Positions 51,538 to 59,840 of a stretch of DNA of 64,000 bases are shown in pieces. The stretch spans positions 186,001-250,000 of the forward strand of contig JAVEYB010000004.1 in NCBI GenBank assembly GCA_034003725.1, written 5' to 3'. Below the pieces are notes generated by a model, which saw only the letters and a list, made by a program, of their open reading frames with translations, did no database searches and was not told where the DNA came from. A program made the position numbers and the translations under genes. This stretch comes from Candidatus Zixiibacteriota bacterium. GTDB lineage: Bacteria > Zixibacteria > MSB-5A5 > GN15 > FEB-12. Positions within the stretch are counted from its first letter, which is position 1; each line of letters begins with the position of its first letter.

Positions 51538-52692
51538 ATGAAAGATATCAGGTATTTCACGGATATCGATCAGGTCGACCGGCTCGATGAGCGGGCACGA
51601 CAGCAGCTTCACCACGTGACCGACGCGTACCGCTTTCGGGCCAACGACTACTATCTCTCCCTGATCGACTGGAACGACCCCGACGATCCGATCCGGCGCA
51701 TAATCATTCCCGATCCGACCGAACTTGAAGTCGACGGAGAGCTGGACGCGTGCAACGAGCACGCCAACTATGTCGCCCCCGGATGTCAGCACAAGTATCC
51801 GCACACGGCGCTGCTGATCTGCGCCGAAAACTGTGCGGGGTACTGCCGGTACTGCTTCCGGAAGCGACTTTTCATGAACGCCGGCGAAGAGCGCATCACG
51901 GATTTCACGGAGAGCATCAACTACATCCGCGAACACAAAGCGATCACCAACGTCCTGCTCACCGGCGGCGACCCGCTTACCCTGTCGACACGACGGCTCG
52001 AGACGATTATTCGGGAGCTGCGTACGATCGATCACGTGGGCGTCATCAGAATCGGAAGCAAAACCCCGGCATTCAACCCGTATCGGATCATCGATGATCC
52101 CGATTTGCCGGCGGTGCTGGCGCGCTATTCCACGCGCCGAAAGCGCATTTATGTCATCACGCATTTTGACGTCGTCCAGGAGCTGACGGACGCCGCCTGC
52201 CTGGGGCTGGAGATTCTGCACCGTGCCGGAGTGGTCATGGCCAACCAGACACCGATCATCCGGGGGGCCAACGATACGCCGGATGCGCTCGTGAAGCTGA
52301 TGGCCAGGCTGTCGTTTGTCGGCGTACCGCCGTATTACTTTTTCCAGTGTCGTCCGACCGCCGGCAATCGTCCGTACACCGTGCCGATCGCCGAGGCGTA
52401 CGCGACGATCGAGGCCGCCAAAAAACGGGTGTCCGGGCTCGCCAAGAGAGCGCGGTATGTCATGTCGCATGCGCTTGGAAAAATCGAAATCGTGGGTCTG
52501 AACCACGACTATTTCTTCCTCAAGTTTCACCGCGCCCGCTATCAGGAGGACGAAGGGCGATTCATGATGTTCTATCGCAATGACTGCGCGTTCTGGCTCG
52601 ACGATTTGATTCCTGCCGACGGCCAGCCGCATCCGGTGCACGAGCGGCGGGGAGATACCCTGACCCCGCGTGTCTACGCGGTCGCGCAGTAA
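51538..52692 (+). CDS. KamA-family radical SAM aminomutase-like protein
   Basis: The 384-residue protein is a member of the lysine 2,3-aminomutase family. The radical-SAM cluster motif CAGYCRYC (Cys99, 103, 106) is intact, followed by the SAM-binding LLTGGDPLTLS and the barrel strands VIRIGSKTPAFNPYRI and GVVMANQTPIIRGANDTPDA. Lys315 in MSHALGKIEIVG is in the place of the PLP-binding lysine. The reaction is probably a 1,2-amino shift on a free amino acid, or another radical step. Lysine and glutamate aminomutases and EF-P modification enzymes share this fold. AGGAGG lies 5 nt before the ATG at 51538; the 46 in-frame codons upstream belong to the leader. Confidence 0.88.
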   Translation: MKDIRYFTDIDQVDRLDERARQQLHHVTDAYRFRANDYYLSLIDWNDPDDPIRRIIIPDPTELEVDGELDACNEHANYVAPGCQHKYPHTALLICAENCAGYCRYCFRKRLFMNAGEERITDFTESINYIREHKAITNVLLTGGDPLTLSTRRLETIIRELRTIDHVGVIRIGSKTPAFNPYRIIDDPDLPAVLARYSTRRKRIYVITHFDVVQELTDAACLGLEILHRAGVVMANQTPIIRGANDTPDALVKLMARLSFVGVPPYYFFQCRPTAGNRPYTVPIAEAYATIEAAKKRVSGLAKRARYVMSHALGKIEIVGLNHDYFFLKFHRARYQEDEGRFMMFYRNDCAFWLDDLIPADGQPHPVHERRGDTLTPRVYAVAQ

Positions 52693-52704
52693 GACGTGTG
52701 ACGC

Positions 52705-52742
52705 AAAAAAAGCCCGGCCCCGTGGAGTATTCGGAGCCGGGC
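52705..52742 (-). terminator. Intrinsic terminator of the propeller lipoprotein gene
   Basis: GCCCGGC (52712-52718) pairs with GCCGGGC (52736-52742); on the minus strand the stem is followed by seven Ts (52711-52705). It lies between the convergent KamA and lipoprotein genes and serves the minus-strand gene. Confidence 0.8.
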
Positions 52743-52770
52743 GGGTGCGGTTACCCTCCCCCCGGGAGCG

Positions 52771-53850
52771 CTACTTCAACGCGGAAAAGACATCGATGGT
52801 CGCGGTATCCGACCTTTGGAGCAAGGGTCTCACCGCCGGGCCGGATTTCACCAGCACATCGCCTTCCCCCGTCGCGACCAGTATCTTTCGACCGTACCGG
52901 ACAACCGACACGGCGTTGACCGAAGCCAGCTTGTCAATTGTCGTCCACTCACCGTCGTACAGCGTGCCGACGCCCTGATTGGTCCCGACGATTACCACCC
53001 AGTCGGATGCATCGATCGATGATATCCGTTCGCTCGGCAGGCCGTCGGCAACGCCGTATTGAGTCCAGCGTCCACCGTCGAATACGAACAGCCCCACGGT
53101 CGTGCCCACGTACAAATGATCGTGGTTGAAATCGACGGTGGTGACGAAATCAAGCAGCGACGGGTCTCTTTGCAGATAGCGCTGCCGGAAATCGACGCCG
53201 TCGAACTGGTACAGTCCGGCGCCGTCGGTCCCGATCCAGACATTATCGCCCGCCGCCACGATTGCCGTGATCGACATGTCTTCGAGCATCACTTCATCGC
53301 CGAAAATGCTCCGGGAGTACAAACCGTCAGTCGTGCCGATCAGCAGGCGATAGCTGAATCCCGCCAGCGCGGTGACCTCACCGGCGAGATCAATGTCCAC
53401 CGGCTGCACGGTCGAGTCCTGGACCACAAACAGTCCGTCCCCTCCCGCGTACAGCGTTCCCGCGTGCGAGGCAAGTGTGGCGAGGCGGTACTCCGTTGGG
53501 ATCAACCGACGTTCGTGAGACACGAAATCGTACACCATGATGCCATCGTCAGTCACGGCGAAGATATTTGTGCCGATCACGATCATGTCTTTGCCGGGAC
53601 GGATGTCGGTCGGGGCCGCCGCGCCATCGAGGGCGAGCCCGGGCTGATGGATATCGCCGGCTGCAGTCGAGTCGGACCCGGCCTTGACGGCGTGAATGAG
53701 ACTCTCGGCGACCGTGCTCGAAATCGTCTGCGAGAGCTTCTGCATGGGTGTAGGCTGAGTGGTGGGTTTTTCATCTGAGCATCCGATCAGCCCTGCGACC
53801 GCCACCAGCGCTGCGATCGCAATCATTTTGGTGCGAACTGTGGTATTCAT
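52771..53850 (-). CDS. Beta-propeller lipoprotein
   Basis: The 359-residue protein has a lipoprotein signal ending VAGLIGCSDE (Cys24). After a helical linker, residues about 75-359 are short propeller-blade repeats: IFAVTDDGIMVYDFVSHERR, LYAGGDGLFVVQDSTVQPVD, VWIGTDGAGLYQFDGVDFRQ, LYVGTTVGLFVFDGGRWTQY and VGTNQGVGTLYDGEWTTIDK. The pattern resembles the blades of two-component regulator propellers but there is no kinase. It is probably anchored in the envelope and binds a polymer or protein. AAAGGAG precedes the ATG. It is divergent from the solute-binding/kinase operon across a gap with two palindromes and a possible sigma-54 promoter, so that system may control it. Confidence 0.8.
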   Translation of the reverse strand: MNTTVRTKMIAIAALVAVAGLIGCSDEKPTTQPTPMQKLSQTISSTVAESLIHAVKAGSDSTAAGDIHQPGLALDGAAAPTDIRPGKDMIVIGTNIFAVTDDGIMVYDFVSHERRLIPTEYRLATLASHAGTLYAGGDGLFVVQDSTVQPVDIDLAGEVTALAGFSYRLLIGTTDGLYSRSIFGDEVMLEDMSITAIVAAGDNVWIGTDGAGLYQFDGVDFRQRYLQRDPSLLDFVTTVDFNHDHLYVGTTVGLFVFDGGRWTQYGVADGLPSERISSIDASDWVVIVGTNQGVGTLYDGEWTTIDKLASVNAVSVVRYGRKILVATGEGDVLVKSGPAVRPLLQRSDTATIDVFSALK

Positions 53851-53894
53851 AATCTACTCCTTTGGGTTTCGGGTTGGTTGCGACCGGAGACCTT

Positions 53895-53909
53895 GCACAC
53901 GTGATGCCG
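53895..53909 (-). promoter_or_regulatory. Possible sigma-54 promoter for the propeller lipoprotein gene
   Basis: On the minus strand CGGCATCACGTGTGCA has GG (-24) and GC (-12) exactly 10 nt apart, matching TGGCAC-N5-TTGCA at most but not all positions. It would start transcription about 35 nt before the ATG at 53850. The match alone is weak; the palindromes upstream raise it. Confidence 0.35.
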
Positions 53910-53975
53910 GAAATCGTAACATGTTGCAGCGTAATGCGTTGGGCTTGCCGGGCGGGAGCCGCAACCCACCAAAAC

Positions 53976-53991
53976 GTGTCACTGCTGACAC
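53976..53991. promoter_or_regulatory. Palindromic site GTGTCA-N4-TGACAC, copy 1
   Basis: This is a perfect 6-bp inverted repeat with a 4-bp spacer. An identical-core second site lies 64 bp away (centre to centre), about six helical turns. They sit about 100 and 164 bp upstream of the possible sigma-54 start of the lipoprotein gene, as enhancer sites for an NtrC-type activator usually do. Confidence 0.6.
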
Positions 53992-54039
53992 ACTATGAAC
54001 GTAGCGGGAAGTGACCTTATGTGGGACAGCAGGATACGC

Positions 54040-54055
54040 GTGTCAACCTTGACAC
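54040..54055. promoter_or_regulatory. Palindromic site GTGTCA-N4-TGACAC, copy 2
   Basis: GTGTCAACCTTGACAC is a 7-bp inverted repeat around CC. It lies 73 bp before the start of the solute-binding-like gene, so it could act on either divergent gene. Confidence 0.6.
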
Positions 54056-54128
54056 ACTTGTGCACAGAAAAAAACTTGTTGTCGCGGACGTCTTCGCATG
54101 CGTGTATAACTCATTGGGAGAACTACCA

Positions 54129-55382
54129 ATGAGGAATCTCGCCCGCGTCGTGTTGATAGTGGCCCTCGCCGCAATGAGCGGCCCGGTTACACGCGCTGAT
54201 ACCATCGTGACGCACATTGTGCAGTGCACACTGAATCGCCTCTACTTCCCGGTTGGCACGGAGTCTTTCGTGTATCCCGGTTGCCGTTACCTCGCGCTCC
54301 GTGACGGACAACCCGTCATTGAGGGGCAAATCGAATTCTCGGTTCCGGGGATTGCCGTGACGCACCAGATGGGGCTGTCGTGCGACAGCCTGATGGCCCC
54401 ACTGATGGAAATTCAAATCGAGACTTACTCGGTCGATACGACATCCCCCCTCGTGTTCGGACAGGCGATCGGACCGTGGTTTGACCTGTTTCTCGTGAAT
54501 GACACGCTCACGCTGCCGGCCGCCGACCGAGTGAAGGTGAAGGCCTATGGCTGGGGTGATCGGGCGCGCGACCAGATGCTTTTCGACTTCGAGAGCGGTA
54601 TGCTCGACGGATATTTCAGCTATCAAGAACCGGTCGCGCGCACGGGAGCAGGCGCACTGCGTGTGGCCGCGCCGTGGATTGTGGTGCTCATGCCGAATCC
54701 GGATCGACCTGTCAATTCGGGCGGGCTGTTAACGACCGCACTCTACTATGCGTATGACTCTTCCCGGCTGGGCCTCATGTTCAGCGGCGACAATCCGGTC
54801 GGGACATCGACATTCGTTCCCGCCCTTGACAGCAAGTCGCGACCGTTTGCCTGCGATCCGAACCGCGCGCGCGAGCTGCTACACGCCGCGCTCGGTGACC
54901 GCCGCGATATTGTAATTGGCATCACCGATCCCTCGCTTCGGTCTACAGCCGCCTATTTTGCCGACATCCTCGCCCGCGAACGGGTGACCTCGCAGATAGT
55001 CACCGACCGGACGGTCAGCGACTGCTATTTCATGTTTGCGCCGGTTGACTTGTATGACGACGGCTACACGCTGCGGTACGTCCTGGCGCGGCTGGAGGAA
55101 TCCGACGTCGAAACGCCGGGGTTGCGGGAGTCGTTGGCCGTGGTTCGCGCTCATCTCGATCGCGCACGAAGCGTTGGAATCGGGGAGCGATACGCGTATC
55201 TTCGGCTCGCCGAGAGCCGGATCATCGAGGACGTGGGGGTATTTCCGTTGTTTCGCCCGGTCATTCATGTCCTGAGCGCACGCGATATCGGCGGCCTCGC
55301 GGCCGATGCGACCGGGCGCATCAACCTGTCTCGCGCGTACCGGTTGGCGCCTCCGGCAGATTCTAGCGGAGGAGCGCGGTGA
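54129..55382 (+). CDS. Exported solute-binding-like protein paired with a sensor kinase
   Basis: The 417-residue protein has a signal peptide (MRNLARVVLIVALAAMSGPV). It resembles, loosely, family 5 (oligopeptide) substrate-binding proteins: PVNSGGLLTTALYYAYDSSR, PFACDPNRARELLHAALGDR and the C-terminal SRIIEDVGVFPLFRPVIHVL. The central region is divergent, and no ABC permease or ATPase lies nearby. The stop overlaps the kinase GTG by 4 bp, so it is translationally coupled to the histidine kinase. I infer a periplasmic ligand receptor for that kinase rather than a transporter part. GGGAG precedes the ATG at 54129; the in-frame upstream codons cross the palindrome region. Confidence 0.65.
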   Translation: MRNLARVVLIVALAAMSGPVTRADTIVTHIVQCTLNRLYFPVGTESFVYPGCRYLALRDGQPVIEGQIEFSVPGIAVTHQMGLSCDSLMAPLMEIQIETYSVDTTSPLVFGQAIGPWFDLFLVNDTLTLPAADRVKVKAYGWGDRARDQMLFDFESGMLDGYFSYQEPVARTGAGALRVAAPWIVVLMPNPDRPVNSGGLLTTALYYAYDSSRLGLMFSGDNPVGTSTFVPALDSKSRPFACDPNRARELLHAALGDRRDIVIGITDPSLRSTAAYFADILARERVTSQIVTDRTVSDCYFMFAPVDLYDDGYTLRYVLARLEESDVETPGLRESLAVVRAHLDRARSVGIGERYAYLRLAESRIIEDVGVFPLFRPVIHVLSARDIGGLAADATGRINLSRAYRLAPPADSSGGAR

Positions 55383-57016
55383 GCTTTTCCGGTCGCCTGC
55401 GACTATCGCTGCTGCTGGTGGCGCTGGTACCGCCGATTGTTGCGGTGGCGGTGATGTACGTCTACACGTCCCACCAGGCGCGGCAGGCGGAGATTCGTCG
55501 CGCCGATCGCTCGCTGCAGACGTTTCGTCCGTTCCAGTCATCGCGGCAGGCACAACTTCGTGCTGCCCTACAAACGGCGGCGGATGACCCGTCGATCCGC
55601 CGTGCGGTACTGCAATTGACCGCCGACGAGTCGCTGGTCACGTCGATTCAATCGATTTCGTCGATACTCGATTTTCTCGAAATAATCGATCGCACCGGCA
55701 GGGTGCGGGCCTCGGCAGGTCGACCGGGCCTGATCGACCGGCAGGTCACCGTCCCGAATGATCGTGCCGACGTTTTTCCGACGGTTGAGTATGATCTCTC
55801 CGGCGCTCATGCAGCCGACGCGGCGTGCCTCGAATTGAGCGACCGTTTGTTGCTGTACGGGGGAGTGTTTTTCGACGAAGCCGACCGCCGCATGCTTGAA
55901 GGCATTATCGATGGATCAGTATCTATCGTATTTGCCCGGTCGCGAGACGACACGTTCGCGCGTATGACGCCGCTCACGCTGTACGACCGGGGTGATTCGA
56001 TCGAGGCCGTGCTCAGCGGCAGCGCCGATGGCGGCTATTATGTTGTGGCTGGTTTTCCCCCGTCTGCGGTTGAACCGCAAGCGGGTTCGCTGGTGACAGT
56101 TATCGGTCTCGTGTTGCTCTGTTCGGTTGCGGGCGCGCTTGCGATCGGCTGGTACCTTACGGGCAGGGCCACGCGCGAAATCAAAAACCTGATCGAGGCC
56201 TCGGAACGGGTGGCCGCCGGCGATTTTTCCACACCGGTCATGGCGTACGAAGAAGGCGAATTTGCCAAGCTGGCCGATTCTTTTACCGACATGATGTTTC
56301 GCCTGCGGCGCGCCCGCGAGGATCTGGCTACCGCGGAGAAAATCGCGGCCTGGGAAGCGGTCGGGCGCAAAATCGCCCATGAAGTCAAGAACCCGTTGAC
56401 GCCCATCGCAATCGCGGTCGATGACCTTCGCTTGTCGTACGAAGACAGACTGCCTGATTTCGGCCGGACCCTCGCAGAAACGACTCAAACCATAAAAAGC
56501 GAACTGGGCCGCCTGATAAAGCTGCTCGACGGGTTCGTTGCGTTCGCGCGAATGCCGGCGCCCGAGTTCGCAACCGTACCGGTCGATCACCTGCTCCAGC
56601 CGCTGACAACGCTCTACCGGCACGAAATTGCCGACGGACGCCTCACGTGCACCACGACAACTCCGGATGATCCGGTCACCGTTGACCCGGATCAAATCCG
56701 CCAGTTATTGGTGAATGCGATAAAGAACGCTCTCGAAACCGGTCCGCACGTCACCGTTACCGTGACGGCGGAAGCGACACCAGATGAACTGCTGTTCACC
56801 GTCCGGGATACCGGTCCCGGTTTTCCTGAGGCGATTCTCGCGGGCCGGGCGGAACCCGGCGTATCGATGAAGAGCGGCGGTTTCGGGCTGGGGCTGGTCA
56901 TTTGCCAGCGAATCGTCTACGACCACGGCGGTCTGATGCAGTTGGCTAACGACTCGTCGGGCGCAGTAATCACCATCACACTTCCGAGGACACATGGCCC
57001 GCATTCTGGTCATTGA
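55379..57016 (+). CDS. NtrY-like membrane sensor histidine kinase
   Basis: The 545-residue protein has a membrane helix (about 9-28), a periplasmic sensor domain (about 30-235), a second helix (about 238-258), a HAMP domain (about 258-312) and a kinase core: H-box RKIAHEVKNPLTPI with His334, N-box LVNAIKNALETG, G1 box DTGPGFP and G2 box GGFGLGLVICQRIVYDHGG. The H-box is of the NtrY/NtrB kind, which pairs with sigma-54 activators. It starts with GTG overlapping the solute-binding-like gene by 4 bp and overlaps the response-regulator gene by 23 bp. It probably phosphorylates Asp51 of that regulator when ligand is bound outside. Confidence 0.93.
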   Translation: MSFSGRLRLSLLLVALVPPIVAVAVMYVYTSHQARQAEIRRADRSLQTFRPFQSSRQAQLRAALQTAADDPSIRRAVLQLTADESLVTSIQSISSILDFLEIIDRTGRVRASAGRPGLIDRQVTVPNDRADVFPTVEYDLSGAHAADAACLELSDRLLLYGGVFFDEADRRMLEGIIDGSVSIVFARSRDDTFARMTPLTLYDRGDSIEAVLSGSADGGYYVVAGFPPSAVEPQAGSLVTVIGLVLLCSVAGALAIGWYLTGRATREIKNLIEASERVAAGDFSTPVMAYEEGEFAKLADSFTDMMFRLRRAREDLATAEKIAAWEAVGRKIAHEVKNPLTPIAIAVDDLRLSYEDRLPDFGRTLAETTQTIKSELGRLIKLLDGFVAFARMPAPEFATVPVDHLLQPLTTLYRHEIADGRLTCTTTTPDDPVTVDPDQIRQLLVNAIKNALETGPHVTVTVTAEATPDELLFTVRDTGPGFPEAILAGRAEPGVSMKSGGFGLGLVICQRIVYDHGGLMQLANDSSGAVITITLPRTHGPHSGH

Positions 57017-58331
57017 CGACGAAGAGAATATCCGTCGTTCGTTGAAGTCGGCACTGGAGCGGCGCGACCACCATGTGGTCACGGCGTCGACCTGCGCCGA
57101 GGCCCGTCGTTTCCTGCCGGCGGATTTCGATCTGGTACTTCTCGATGTACTGCTGCCGGATGGCAACGGCGTGGAGGTACTCGGTGAGATTGTCGGCGTG
57201 GTCTCTCCACCGCCGGTCGTCATGATCTCCGGGCAGGCCGATATCGATGTCGCGGTGGCCGCGATCAAAAAAGGCGCCCATGACTTTCTCGAAAAACCGA
57301 TTTCGCTGGACAGGGTGCTTGTCTTAATCGACAACGTCACCCGGACCCGCCGCCTGAGATCCGAAAAGGACCGGCTCAGCTCGCGCGTGTACGGCGACAT
57401 GATCGGGGTCTCGTCTTCGATCCGCAAACTTCGCGAAAACGTCGTCCGCGTCGCGGCCATGGCCGGTCGGTTCCTGATCACCGGCGAAAACGGAACGGGC
57501 AAGGAACTGGTGGCGCACCTCATCCATCGCAGCAGTCGATTCGCCGAGGGCCCTTTTGTCGCGCTCAACTGCGCCGCCCTGCCGTCGGAACTGGTCGAGT
57601 CCGAGCTGTTCGGCCACCTCCCCGGCGCCTTTACCGGAGCCGCGCGCCGTCGTGCCGGACGGTTCGCCGAAGCGACGGGCGGTTCGATCTTCCTCGATGA
57701 GATCTCGGAAATGCCGCCCGAAACGCAGGCAAAGCTTCTTCGCGTCCTGGAGACACACCAGTACACGCCGGTCGGCGGGGACACCGACCAGCGGTTCGAC
57801 GGCAACGTAATCGCGGCTTCCAACCGTGATCTCGAAGCGGAAACGTCGGCCGGGAGATTTCGCGCCGATCTGTTTCACCGTCTCAACGTGGTTGCCCTTC
57901 ATGTGCCGCCTCTGCGCGAGCGGCCCGACGACATCCGCATCCTCGGCGAGTACTTCCTTGCGCGGTTCGCCGAAGAAACCGGCGCAAAACCACGGCAGCT
58001 CTCCACCGAAGCGGTCGAGTACCTCCGACACTGCCCGTTTCCCGGCAACGTGCGGGAGCTGAAAAATCTCATGGAGCGCGTGAACATCTATTGCGATCAC
58101 GATCCGGTTCGCGCAGAGGATGTCAAACCGTTGATGACGACTCCCGCTGCAACCGAGACTCGCCTTACGTTGAAAGAGGCCAGTCGGCAATTCGAACTCG
58201 ACTATATTCGAAACACCATCGCACGGTGCGACGGCAACATGCTGCAGGCGGCGCGCGAGCTGGGACTGGAACGCTCCCACCTGTACAAAAAACTGAAACA
58301 GCTTGACCCGGACTACAACGTTACCGACTAG
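56994..58331 (+). CDS. NtrC-family sigma-54-dependent response regulator
   Basis: The 445-residue activator has a receiver domain (1-120, phosphoacceptor Asp51 in LVLLDVLLPD, Lys in FLEKPIS), an AAA+ domain (about 135-370) with Walker A GENGTGKE (164-171), the sigma-54 contact loop GAFTGA (211-216), Walker B SIFLDEIS (231-238) and the arginine-finger region FRADLFHRLNVVALHVPPLR, and a Fis-type helix-turn-helix (about 400-440, NMLQAARELGLERSHLYKKL). All parts needed to drive sigma-54 transcription are intact. It is translationally coupled to the kinase upstream; its stop overlaps the next start by 1 bp. The tandem GTGTCA-N4-TGACAC sites nearby are candidate binding sites. Confidence 0.95.
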   Translation: MARILVIDDEENIRRSLKSALERRDHHVVTASTCAEARRFLPADFDLVLLDVLLPDGNGVEVLGEIVGVVSPPPVVMISGQADIDVAVAAIKKGAHDFLEKPISLDRVLVLIDNVTRTRRLRSEKDRLSSRVYGDMIGVSSSIRKLRENVVRVAAMAGRFLITGENGTGKELVAHLIHRSSRFAEGPFVALNCAALPSELVESELFGHLPGAFTGAARRRAGRFAEATGGSIFLDEISEMPPETQAKLLRVLETHQYTPVGGDTDQRFDGNVIAASNRDLEAETSAGRFRADLFHRLNVVALHVPPLRERPDDIRILGEYFLARFAEETGAKPRQLSTEAVEYLRHCPFPGNVRELKNLMERVNIYCDHDPVRAEDVKPLMTTPAATETRLTLKEASRQFELDYIRNTIARCDGNMLQAARELGLERSHLYKKLKQLDPDYNVTD

Positions 58332-59146
58332 TGGAACCCGTGCGCATCAGTCATCAGAAAGTAACTGCGTTCCGGCGGAAGATTCTCGCATTCTACCGGC
58401 AGCACGGCCGCAGCCTTCCGTTTCGCGAGACACGCGACCCGTACGCCATCACGGTAGCCGAACTCATGCTTCAGCAAACCCAGGTGGAACGGGTGGTGGA
58501 CAAGTATCAGCGCTGGCTTCGCCGCTGGCCGACATGGGAGGCGCTGGCACACGCCTCTCGGCAGGAATTGCTCGAAGCGTGGTCGGGATTAGGCTATAAT
58601 CGGCGCGCGATTTACCTCGGTCAGATGGCGTGTCAGATAGTGGAACGGTTCGGCGGCAAAACGCCGTCGAGCCCGGCCGTGCTCAAAACCCTGCCCGGTA
58701 TCGGCGACTATACCGCGAATGCGATCGCCATTTTCGCCTTCAACAGCCCGTGTGTCACGATCGACACTAACATCCGCAAAGTGCTCGTCCACGAGTTTGG
58801 GCTTGATCCGAATACGCCGCGCTCCGATCTGGAAGAACTGGCGCGCCGGCTCCTCCCGCCACGCCGTGCGCGCGACTGGCATAATGCGCTGATGGACTAT
58901 GCGCGGGTCGCGCTCCGAAAAGACCTCGATTACATTGCGCCACTCACGACACAAAACAGGTTTGAGGGCTCCCGCCGCCAGATTCGCGGCGCGATCGTCC
59001 GGGCGCTCACGACTGCAAAACGGGTGTCGATATCGAAGATTGCGGCTCAGACAGCGCGGTCGGTCGATGATGTCCGCGAGGCCGCCCTGACGCTCCAGAA
59101 GGACGGGCTGGTGGTCGTGACGCCGAAGTTCATCCGGCTGGCGTGA
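58331..59146 (+). CDS. MutY-like adenine glycosylase without iron-sulfur cluster
   Basis: The 271-residue HhH-GPD protein has the adenine-glycosylase core: ELMLQQTQVERV with Glu44, SGLGYNRRAIYLGQMA, the hairpin LPGIGDYTANAI and Asp145 in VTIDTNIRKV, matching the catalytic pair of MutY. After DWHNALMDYARVALRK there are no cysteines, so the 4Fe-4S loop is missing. The C-terminal NUDIX-like domain is also absent and is replaced by a short winged-helix-like segment (RVSISKIAAQTARSVDDVRE). It probably removes adenine opposite oxidised guanine, or a related mispaired base. It starts with GTG overlapping the regulator stop by 1 bp. The family is clear; the exact substrate is not. Confidence 0.85.
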   Translation: MEPVRISHQKVTAFRRKILAFYRQHGRSLPFRETRDPYAITVAELMLQQTQVERVVDKYQRWLRRWPTWEALAHASRQELLEAWSGLGYNRRAIYLGQMACQIVERFGGKTPSSPAVLKTLPGIGDYTANAIAIFAFNSPCVTIDTNIRKVLVHEFGLDPNTPRSDLEELARRLLPPRRARDWHNALMDYARVALRKDLDYIAPLTTQNRFEGSRRQIRGAIVRALTTAKRVSISKIAAQTARSVDDVREAALTLQKDGLVVVTPKFIRLA

Positions 59147-59741
59147 GACGCTCGCAGCGCAGATAAAATATCTTCCTCCCCTCCTCGCGCCATTTCTGCT
59201 CGAAAAACGAGGGAAAGTAGTCCTCGATTTGCCCCTGTCGGGCGAAGGGATCGCCGACATTCCTGAGCACCGGCACCGCTTCGAGGTTCTCGACCACCCA
59301 CCGGGCGTAGGGCTCGAAATCGGTCGCGAAAAAAAACGACCCGGTACTCGTAAGCAGTCCGCCCAGCATGGTGAGAAACTCGGCAGTAAGCAGCCGATGC
59401 GGTGCATGTCGATCCTTCGGCCAGGGATCGGGGAACAGGACGTAGACCCGCTCGAAGGACTTCGGGATAAAAAGCCGGGGAATGGCGATCTGCGCAGCCG
59501 CACCAATCAGCGTGATGTTGCCGATCCCACGCTTCGTGATTCGAGGGACGAGTCGGTAGTACCGCTTCCGGGCAAGCTCGACCGCTACGACGTGACGATC
59601 CGGGTAGCTCTCGGCAAGGGCCATGAGAAAGTCACCGCGACCGGGGCCGATTTCAAGGAAGTCGCCCGCGATCTTCTCCAGCGGCTCCGGATGAAAGAGG
59701 ATCGGTTTGCGGCTTTCAAATTCGTAGGGGAAGTGCTTCAT
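59130..59741 (-). CDS. trmB: tRNA (guanine-N7)-methyltransferase
   Basis: The 203-residue enzyme methylates G46 of tRNA with S-adenosylmethionine. I see the SAM loop FLEIGPGRGDFLMALAESYP, VAVELARKRYYRLVPRI, the family signature VLFPDPWPKDRHAPHRLL with TAEFLTMLGGLL, and FFFATDFEPYARWVVENL. No N-terminal extension is present. Its last 17 bp overlap the convergent end of the glycosylase gene. It appears to be transcribed alone. Confidence 0.93.
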   Translation of the reverse strand: MKHFPYEFESRKPILFHPEPLEKIAGDFLEIGPGRGDFLMALAESYPDRHVVAVELARKRYYRLVPRITKRGIGNITLIGAAAQIAIPRLFIPKSFERVYVLFPDPWPKDRHAPHRLLTAEFLTMLGGLLTSTGSFFFATDFEPYARWVVENLEAVPVLRNVGDPFARQGQIEDYFPSFFEQKWREEGRKIFYLRCERLTPAG

Positions 59742-59840
59742 CCCGACACCATGTCACGGCTCGTTGTCATGTGTCGGGAAAATACGGTAATCGACTGGAA
59801 AAGCAACGCCGGAATGACGGGGATATCACCCGGACCCGGC

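Noticed and set aside
57324-58280. Long minus-strand frame (318 codons)
   Set aside because: It is the antisense shadow of the sigma-54 regulator gene in GC-rich DNA; the plus strand carries all domain motifs.
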